From Brevibacterium yomogidense (lineage in GTDB: Bacteria > Actinomycetota > Actinomycetes > Actinomycetales > Brevibacteriaceae): a DNA stretch of 64,000 nt. Location of the stretch: assembly GCF_900163715.1 (NCBI RefSeq), contig NZ_FWFF01000020.1, positions 124,001 to 188,000 on the forward strand, written 5' to 3'. The notes below the pieces were generated by a model. That model was not told where the DNA came from. It ran no database searches and was given only the letters and a program-made list of their open reading frames with translations. A program made the position numbers and the translations under genes. Below, piece after piece: positions 58,783 to 64,000 of this stretch; position 1 is the stretch's first letter; every line of letters begins with the position of its first letter.

Positions 58783-61035
58783 GTGAAGGTACTCGTCATC
58801 GGTCCCGGCGCCCGGGAACACGCACTCGTCTCCGCACTCTCCCGCGATCCTCAGGTCGAGGCGGTCATCGCCGCCCCGGGGAACCCCGGGATCGACCTCC
58901 TCTGCGACACGCGACCCCTCGACCAGACGGATCCCGCCGCGGCGGTGGACCTGGCCCAGGAGCTCGACGTCGACCTCGTGGTGGTCGGCCCCGAAGCACC
59001 GCTGGTCGCCGGCGTCGCGGACGCGCTGCGGGAAGCCTCGTTCCCGGTGTTCGGCCCGGGCCAGGAGGCCGCGACACTCGAGGGCTCCAAGACCTACGCG
59101 AAGGAGGTCATGGAGGCCTCCGGCGTGCCGACCGCGCAGGCGGTGGCGGCCACGACCTCGGCGGAGGCGGCGGAGGCGCTCGACCGGTTCGGCGCCCCCT
59201 ACGTCGTCAAGGCGGACGGGCTGGCGGCGGGCAAGGGCGTCGTCGTCACGGACGACCGCGCCGCCGCGCTGTCCCATGCGGAGAGCTGCCTCGCAGTCGC
59301 CGACCGCGTCGTCATCGAGGCCTACCTGGACGGCCCCGAGGTCTCCCTCTTCGTCGTCTGCGACGGCACCACCGCCGTGCCGCTGTCCCCCGCGCAGGAC
59401 TTCAAGCGGATCGGCGACGGCGACACCGGCCCCAACACGGGCGGCATGGGCGCGTACTCGCCGCTGCCCTGGGCCCCGGAGGGGATGGTGGACGACGTCG
59501 TCGCCCGCGTCGCGCAGCCGGTGGTCGACGAGATGGCCCGCCGCGGCAGCCCCTTCGTGGGCCTCCTGTACTGCGGCCTGGCGCTCACGTCCCAGGGCAT
59601 GCGCGTCATCGAGTTCAACGTGCGGTTCGGCGATCCGGAGACCCAGTCGGTGCTCGCCCGCCTGCGCACCCCGCTGGCGGGCCTCCTGCTCGCCGCGGCG
59701 CAGGGCACGCTCGCGCAGCATCCGCCGTTGGAATGGGACGAGCGCACCGCGATCACCGTGGTCCTCGCGGCACAGAACTACCCGGGCGCTCCCCGCACCG
59801 GCGACCCGATCGCGGGTCTCGAGGAGGCGCTCGCGCTGGACGGCGTCGACGTCCTCCATGCCGGGACCGCGCTGGGCGAGCAGGGCGAATTCATCACCTC
59901 CGGCGGACGCGTCCTGTCCGTCGTCGGGCTGGGCGACGGGATCGCCGCGGCCCGCTCCCGCGCCTACGCGGCGGCCGACCTCATCGACTGGGAGGGCGTG
60001 CAGAAGCGCACGGACATCGCGCTCCTGGCCGCAGAGGACGCGATCACCGTTCCCGAGGCCGCACTCGGAACGGCTGCGACAGCCGGGCCCGCCCGGGCCC
60101 CGTCGAACCCGACCGCCGCCGAGGCCGCCGCCGGCTCCCAGCCCGCGGCCCCCGCCGTCCCCGGCTGGACGCACGCGTACTCCGGCAAGGTGCGCGACCT
60201 CTACATCCGCGAGGGTGTCGGGTCGCTGGAGACGGCCGAGGAGATCCTCATGGTCGCCTCGGACCGCATCAGCGCCTATGACTGGGTGCTGCCCACGGAG
60301 ATTCCCGACAAGGGGAAGGTCCTCACAGGGCTGACCCTGTGGTGGTTCGACCAGCTCGCCGACCTCGTCGGCAACCACGTCGTGAGCGTCGACGTGCCGG
60401 ACGTCGTCGCAGGGCGCGCGATGATCTGCACGCGCCTGGAGATGTTCCCCGTCGAGTGCGTGGCCCGCGGCCACCTCACGGGATCCGGCCTGGCCGACTA
60501 CCGCGCTGCGGGCACCGTGGGCGGGAACGCGCTGCCCGAGGGGCTGGGCGAATCGAGCCCGCTCGAGCCCGCGATCTACACGCCCGCGACGAAGGCCGCG
60601 GTCGGCGAGCACGACGAGAACATCGACTTCGACCGGACTGCGGAGATGCTGGGCGCAGTCGACGCCGCCATCCTGCGCGACCTCACGCTCGAGGTCTTCG
60701 AGCGTGCGCGCACGATCGCCGCAGAGAGGGGCATCGTCCTCGCGGACACGAAGTTCGAGTTCGGCCGCGACGCGAACGGTGCAGTCGTGCTGGGGGACGA
60801 GGCCCTCACACCGGACTCCTCCCGCTTCTGGGACGCGGAGTCGTTCGTGCCGGGACAGCCGCAGGACAGCTTCGACAAGCAGTTCGTCCGCGACTGGCTC
60901 ACGTCGGAGGACTCCGGCTGGGACCGGTCCGGGGACACTCCTCCCCCGCCGCTGCCGGCCGCTGTCGTCGAGCGCACCCGCCAGCGCTACATCGACGCGT
61001 TCGCACGACTCACGGGCCAGCAGTTCCCCGGGTGA
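58783..61035 (+). CDS. purD/purC: Fused GAR synthetase and SAICAR synthetase
   Basis: A 750-residue bifunctional purine enzyme. Residues 1 to about 425 are PurD: LVIGPGAREHALVSAL, PGNPGI, ATP-grasp YVVKADGLAAGKGV, GPNTGGMGAYSP and VIEFNVRFGDPETQ. An Ala/Pro/Thr linker (about 430-455) leads to PurC: YSGKVRDLY, RISAYDWVLPTEIPDKGKVL, ECVARGHLTGSG, DTKFEFGRD and QQDSFDKQFVRDWL-type end. The two steps it joins (GAR and SAICAR formation) are not consecutive in the pathway. GTG 58783 matches the start of known PurD; the candidate promoter implies leaderless translation. Confidence 0.96.
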   Translation: MKVLVIGPGAREHALVSALSRDPQVEAVIAAPGNPGIDLLCDTRPLDQTDPAAAVDLAQELDVDLVVVGPEAPLVAGVADALREASFPVFGPGQEAATLEGSKTYAKEVMEASGVPTAQAVAATTSAEAAEALDRFGAPYVVKADGLAAGKGVVVTDDRAAALSHAESCLAVADRVVIEAYLDGPEVSLFVVCDGTTAVPLSPAQDFKRIGDGDTGPNTGGMGAYSPLPWAPEGMVDDVVARVAQPVVDEMARRGSPFVGLLYCGLALTSQGMRVIEFNVRFGDPETQSVLARLRTPLAGLLLAAAQGTLAQHPPLEWDERTAITVVLAAQNYPGAPRTGDPIAGLEEALALDGVDVLHAGTALGEQGEFITSGGRVLSVVGLGDGIAAARSRAYAAADLIDWEGVQKRTDIALLAAEDAITVPEAALGTAATAGPARAPSNPTAAEAAAGSQPAAPAVPGWTHAYSGKVRDLYIREGVGSLETAEEILMVASDRISAYDWVLPTEIPDKGKVLTGLTLWWFDQLADLVGNHVVSVDVPDVVAGRAMICTRLEMFPVECVARGHLTGSGLADYRAAGTVGGNALPEGLGESSPLEPAIYTPATKAAVGEHDENIDFDRTAEMLGAVDAAILRDLTLEVFERARTIAAERGIVLADTKFEFGRDANGAVVLGDEALTPDSSRFWDAESFVPGQPQDSFDKQFVRDWLTSEDSGWDRSGDTPPPPLPAAVVERTRQRYIDAFARLTGQQFPG

Positions 61036-61052
61036 CGACGGACTAGACTGAT

Positions 61053-61088
61053 CCCACACTCTTCTTCACCGAGTCCACACTCTTCTTC
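61053..61088 (+). repeat. Direct repeat ahead of purS
   Basis: CCACACTCTTCTTC occurs at 61053-61066 and 61075-61088, in the 76-nt gap between purC and purS. A possible -10 (TAGACT, 61044-61049) precedes it. Confidence 0.6.
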
Positions 61089-61111
61089 CACCGCATAAGG
61101 AGCACGCGCGC

Positions 61112-61378
61112 ATGGGTCGCATCGTCGTCGAAGTCATGCCCAAGCCAGAGATCCTCGACCCCCAGGGCAAGGCGATCGGCACCGGGCTGGAGCGACTGGG
61201 GCTGTCCGGCTTCACCGGTGTCCGTCAGGGCAAGCTCTTCCACCTGACCGTCGAGGGCGAGGTGACCGCCGACGCGCTCGCGCAGGCGCGCGAGGCCGCG
61301 GCCTCGCTTCTGTCCAACCCCGTCATCGAGGACGTCGTCTCCGTGCGTGAGGCGGATGACGCGGAGGCCTCCCGATGA
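61112..61378 (+). CDS. purS: FGAM synthase subunit PurS
   Basis: An 88-residue subunit: [20 protein letters not shown] and [16 protein letters not shown] are family blocks. It bridges PurQ and PurL in the formylglycinamidine synthase complex. Its stop overlaps the purQ ATG as ATGA. purL itself is not in the window. Confidence 0.96.
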   Translation: MGRIVVEVMPKPEILDPQGKAIGTGLERLGLSGFTGVRQGKLFHLTVEGEVTADALAQAREAAASLLSNPVIEDVVSVREADDAEASR

Positions 61379-62151
61379 GCAGCCGCACCGCGATGGCGAC
61401 GGCAGCGCCCCTGATCGGCGCGCGCGGCGACGGCGGAGCGATCCCCGGCGCAGACGCCCTGCGCGTGGGCGTCGTGCAGTTCCCGGGATCGCTCGACGAG
61501 CGCGACGCGCAGCGAGCGGTCACGCTGTCCGGAGCCCAGGCGGTCCCGCTGTGGCACGGCGACGATTCGCTGTCCGACGTCGACGCCGTCATCCTGCCCG
61601 GCGGCTTCTCCTACGGCGACTACCTGCGGTGCGGCGCGATCGCCCGCTTCGCTCCGCTCATGACGGCGGTCGTCGATGCGGCGAAGGGCGGCATGCCCGT
61701 CCTCGGCATCTGCAACGGCTTCCAGGTCCTCTGCGAATCGCACCTGCTGCCCGGTGCGCTCATCCGCAACGACCACCAGCACTTCATCTGCCGCGATCAG
61801 GACCTGGCCATGGAGAACGTGGACACTGTGTGGACGCGCGACTACACGGCAGGCGAGACGATCACCATCCCGCTGAAGAACGGCGAGGGCGGGTTCGTCG
61901 CGGATCCGGCGACACTCGATGAGCTCGAGGGCGAGGGCCGCGTCGTGGCCCGCTACAGCGGGTTCAACCCGAACGGGTCGCAGCGGGACATCGCCGGCAT
62001 CACGAATGCGGCGGGCAACGTCGTGGGCCTCATGCCCCACCCGGAGCATGCGGTGGAAGCGGGCTTCGGCACCGATTCGGCGGACGGCATGCGTGCGGGC
62101 GTCGACGGGCAGGGGTTCTTCACGTCCGTGCTGCGGAGCCTCCTCGCCTGA
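61375..62151 (+). CDS. purQ: FGAM synthase glutaminase PurQ
   Basis: A 258-residue class I glutamine amidotransferase: [31 protein letters not shown], nucleophile Cys in [16 protein letters not shown] and MPHPEHAVE with the His/Glu pair. It supplies ammonia to PurL. The first 28 residues (Ala/Gly-rich) extend beyond the usual start at about RVGVVQF, but ATG 61375 overlaps purS and is the coupled start. Confidence 0.96.
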   Translation: MSSRTAMATAAPLIGARGDGGAIPGADALRVGVVQFPGSLDERDAQRAVTLSGAQAVPLWHGDDSLSDVDAVILPGGFSYGDYLRCGAIARFAPLMTAVVDAAKGGMPVLGICNGFQVLCESHLLPGALIRNDHQHFICRDQDLAMENVDTVWTRDYTAGETITIPLKNGEGGFVADPATLDELEGEGRVVARYSGFNPNGSQRDIAGITNAAGNVVGLMPHPEHAVEAGFGTDSADGMRAGVDGQGFFTSVLRSLLA

Positions 62152-62177
62152 CCTGCGGGCGGGCGCTCCTCCTCCAC

Positions 62178-62183
62178 TAGGGT
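62178..62183 (+). promoter_or_regulatory. -10 element, leaderless DUF6882 gene
   Basis: TAGGGT ends 7 nt before ATG 62191. Confidence 0.4.
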
Positions 62184-62190
62184 GGAGGAC

Positions 62191-63354
62191 ATGAGCGATT
62201 CCCTCCAGAGCCTGGTCGACCGTGCCGCGTTCCTCTCCGCAGAGGTCCAGCAGAGGTTCGGCGCCGTCATCGCGGAGCGGGAGTTCGAGATCGACTTCTC
62301 CTCTGCTCCGCGACTGCGCTTCACCGGCGACCAGCCGATCGACTTCCGCCCCCACATGCTGGGCACCGCCGTGAGCCGGCCCGGGGAGAAGTCGTGGCAC
62401 TGGGCCTGGGACAACGTCAACGAGTTCCCGGAGCAGGTCGTGGCCCTGTCCGCGCGTGCGCGCGAGCACGGTTCCGCGCACGGGGTCGCAGAGCTCATCG
62501 ACGCAGAGCTGCCCCTGGAGCCGGAGGACCTCCCCCTCGCCCTCACGCTCGCGTCGAAGGCCCTCACCGGCGCGTGGGCACACTATCCCGTCGCGGCGGG
62601 CGGCGGCACGACCGTGTGGGTGCTGATCGATGACGAACGGCTCGCGCTCGGCGAGCCGGAGCTCAAGCCCGTCGTCAAGGCGCTGGCCTCGGGCATCACG
62701 GGGCTGGAGGTCTCAGATCACCGGACCGCGCTCGCGTCCTACGCGCAGCTGCGCGGCCTGCGCACGGCACCGCTGCCGGACGGCGGCGTGCGGATCCTCT
62801 GCGCTGACGGCTCTGCGGACGTCACCTTCGACGAGCAGGAGCGCATCGCGTCCTGCCAGGCGCATCAGACCCTCGAGGGCGAGGCGGCGGAGCAGTTCGC
62901 GCAGGTCGGAGCTGTGACCGGCACTGCGATCTTCGGCGGCGCAGCCGCAGGACTCCCCGCTCCGGTCGAGGCCGCGCCCGAGGAGCGGGCGCCGGTCACC
63001 GACGCACCGGTGGACGAACCCGCCGCTGCAGAGCCGGCTCCGGCGACTGCACCGACCCCGACAGCTGCTCCGGCAGCCTCAGACGAGGCGTCGCCTGCAG
63101 AGGCAGTCGCCCCGACCGGCGAGCAGGCTGCGGCAGAAGAGCCGGCAGCACAGGAACCGGCTGCAGAGCAGCCCGCCCCGTCCGCCGCAGCGCCGCAGGC
63201 ACCTGCAGAGCCTGCTGCAGCCGACGACCAGCCGGCGACCGACGACCAGCCGGAGCCCGCCGCCGCGACGCCGGACGAGCCGGCCGCGCCACAGGGCACC
63301 GAGCGTCCGCAGAAGGAGAAGAAGGGACTGCTGCGCCGCTTGTTCGGCCGCTGA
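62191..63354 (+). CDS. DUF6882 protein with Ala/Pro/Glu tail
   Basis: A 387-residue protein. Residues 1 to about 235 look like DUF6882 (SLQSLVDRAAFLSAEVQQRF, then SWHWAWDN, ALTGAWAHYPV). A low-complexity stretch of Ala, Pro, Glu, Thr and Asp (about 250-365) follows, and the protein ends in a strongly basic KEKKGLLRRLFGR. The tail resembles an amphipathic or membrane-tethering end. Function unknown. It lies 40 nt after purQ but has its own candidate promoter. Confidence 0.8.
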   Translation: MSDSLQSLVDRAAFLSAEVQQRFGAVIAEREFEIDFSSAPRLRFTGDQPIDFRPHMLGTAVSRPGEKSWHWAWDNVNEFPEQVVALSARAREHGSAHGVAELIDAELPLEPEDLPLALTLASKALTGAWAHYPVAAGGGTTVWVLIDDERLALGEPELKPVVKALASGITGLEVSDHRTALASYAQLRGLRTAPLPDGGVRILCADGSADVTFDEQERIASCQAHQTLEGEAAEQFAQVGAVTGTAIFGGAAAGLPAPVEAAPEERAPVTDAPVDEPAAAEPAPATAPTPTAAPAASDEASPAEAVAPTGEQAAAEEPAAQEPAAEQPAPSAAAPQAPAEPAAADDQPATDDQPEPAAATPDEPAAPQGTERPQKEKKGLLRRLFGR

Positions 63355-63367
63355 CCGAACGGGGTCG

Positions 63368-64000
63368 TCAGGCGGGTGCCGGCTCGCAGGTCCCGCAGGT
63401 CCGGTGCAGGCCGGCCGCGGTGCACGCCTCGCACCGCAGGAACAGGGACCGGCACGCCTCGTTCGCGCAGTTCACGAACAGCGGAGTGCTCTCACCGCAC
63501 TCCACGCACGTGCCGAGCGATTCGACGCCCTCGCCGAACTCCATGTGCATCCGGTTGTCGAAGACGTACAGCGACCCGTCCCACAGTCCCGCGGAGCCGA
63601 ACGTCTCGCCGTAGCGGACGACCCCGCCGTCCAGCTGGTAGACCTCCTGGAACCCGCGGTTCTTCATGAGCACGCTCAGCACCTCGCAGCGGATCCCGCC
63701 GGTGCAGTACGTGACGACCGCCTTGTCCTTCAGATGGTCGTACTTCCCGGAGTCCAACTCGTCCAGGAAATCCCGCGTGGTGTCCGTCTGCGGGACGACC
63801 GCATCGCGGAAGCGGCCGATCTCCGCCTCCATGGCATTGCGCCCGTCGAAGAAGACGACGTCGTCGCCCCGTGAGTCGACGAGCTTGTGCAGGGCGCCGG
63901 GCTTGAGGTGCTCCCCGCCGCCCTGCACACCCTCCTGCGTCACGACGATGTCGTCCGGCGCGTTGAAGGTCACGAGCTCATCCCGCACCTTCACGCTCAG
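63368..64000 (-). CDS. trhO: tRNA uridine-34 hydroxylase TrhO (rhodanese), 5' end outside window
   Basis: The last 210 or so residues of an oxygen-dependent tRNA hydroxylase (YceA family, normally near 300), which makes 5-hydroxyuridine at wobble position 34. [32 protein letters not shown], the rhodanese loop YCTGGIRCE with the catalytic Cys and the end [15 protein letters not shown] are present. The C-terminus has zinc-like Cys pairs ([29 protein letters not shown]). The frame stays open to base 64000, so the start lies beyond the window. Confidence 0.92.
   Translation of the reverse strand: MSVKVRDELVTFNAPDDIVVTQEGVQGGGEHLKPGALHKLVDSRGDDVVFFDGRNAMEAEIGRFRDAVVPQTDTTRDFLDELDSGKYDHLKDKAVVTYCTGGIRCEVLSVLMKNRGFQEVYQLDGGVVRYGETFGSAGLWDGSLYVFDNRMHMEFGEGVESLGTCVECGESTPLFVNCANEACRSLFLRCEACTAAGLHRTCGTCEPAPA

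Noticed and set aside
58702..61059. A 785-codon open frame on the minus strand opposite purD-purC
   Set aside because: It is an antisense shadow caused by high GC and codon bias; composition is Arg/Gly/Val/Asp-rich with no known domain, and the plus-strand gene is certain.

Overview
The window is GC-rich (about 70% by eye) and densely packed. It comes from an actinobacterium, most likely the order Micrococcales; Brevibacterium-like genera are a guess only. The evidence is a DUF3073/DUF3151/sterol-carrier/asparaginase neighbourhood around the pur genes, GPP34, WYL and DUF6882 proteins, frequent GTG starts, 1-8 nt gene overlaps and many candidate leaderless promoters. No phage, insertion sequence, integron or CRISPR array was seen. 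It reads as core chromosome with a few scars.

Layout. 0-6 kb: tail of a DNA-alkylation-repair protein, a small Tat-leader ORF next to a peptidoglycan amidase, an SDR (missing its Tyr) divergent from a WYL regulator, a VOC/DinB/DHFR-like operon whose last member is frameshifted, and a decayed sugar-dehydrogenase remnant. 6-17 kb: SulP transporter with an ArsR regulator, lactate/malate dehydrogenase-like protein, UvrA paralogue, serine/threonine dehydratase, RraA-like protein, pterin carbinolamine dehydratase, and an unusual trypsin-like plus DNA/RNA nuclease fusion. 17-28 kb: cysteine desulfurase, SDR, PlsC acyltransferase, MFS pump, a three-gene amino-acid ABC importer, a TPP enzyme and an amidohydrolase. 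28-33 kb: an operon of ACAD10-type kinase, acyl-CoA ligase and AtoE-like transporter, divergent from a TetR gene with a perfect palindrome between them. 33-38 kb: DUF6308, GPP34, class III aminotransferase, YigZ, YbaK and a small metalloprotease. 38.0-38.4 kb: tRNA-Glu, tRNA-Asp, tRNA-Phe. 38.7-41.5 kb: a regulator with a Cys/Cys/His/Cys pattern beside flavohaemoglobin Hmp, then a cold-shock gene. 41.5-48 kb: desaturase, acyltransferase, aquaporin, FAH-family hydrolase, MFS, a hypothetical protein and DUF3073.

48-64 kb holds purine synthesis in two blocks: purM-purF plus a membrane protein on the minus strand, and a purD-purC fusion, purS and purQ on the plus strand. Between them lie an aldehyde dehydrogenase, a sterol-carrier/asparaginase/DUF3151 set, and a tightly overlapping teichoic-acid-type export operon (permease, ATPase, glycosyltransferase, and a GDPD-like membrane protein that appears to have lost its catalytic residues). 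The window ends in DUF6882 and the C-terminal part of tRNA hydroxylase TrhO.

The signal I could least explain with known features is a recurring one. Just after several genes the stop codon and its flank are repeated, often with a 16-nt period (clearest at 36875-36925 and 53024-53058). This places stop codons in all three frames directly behind the gene.
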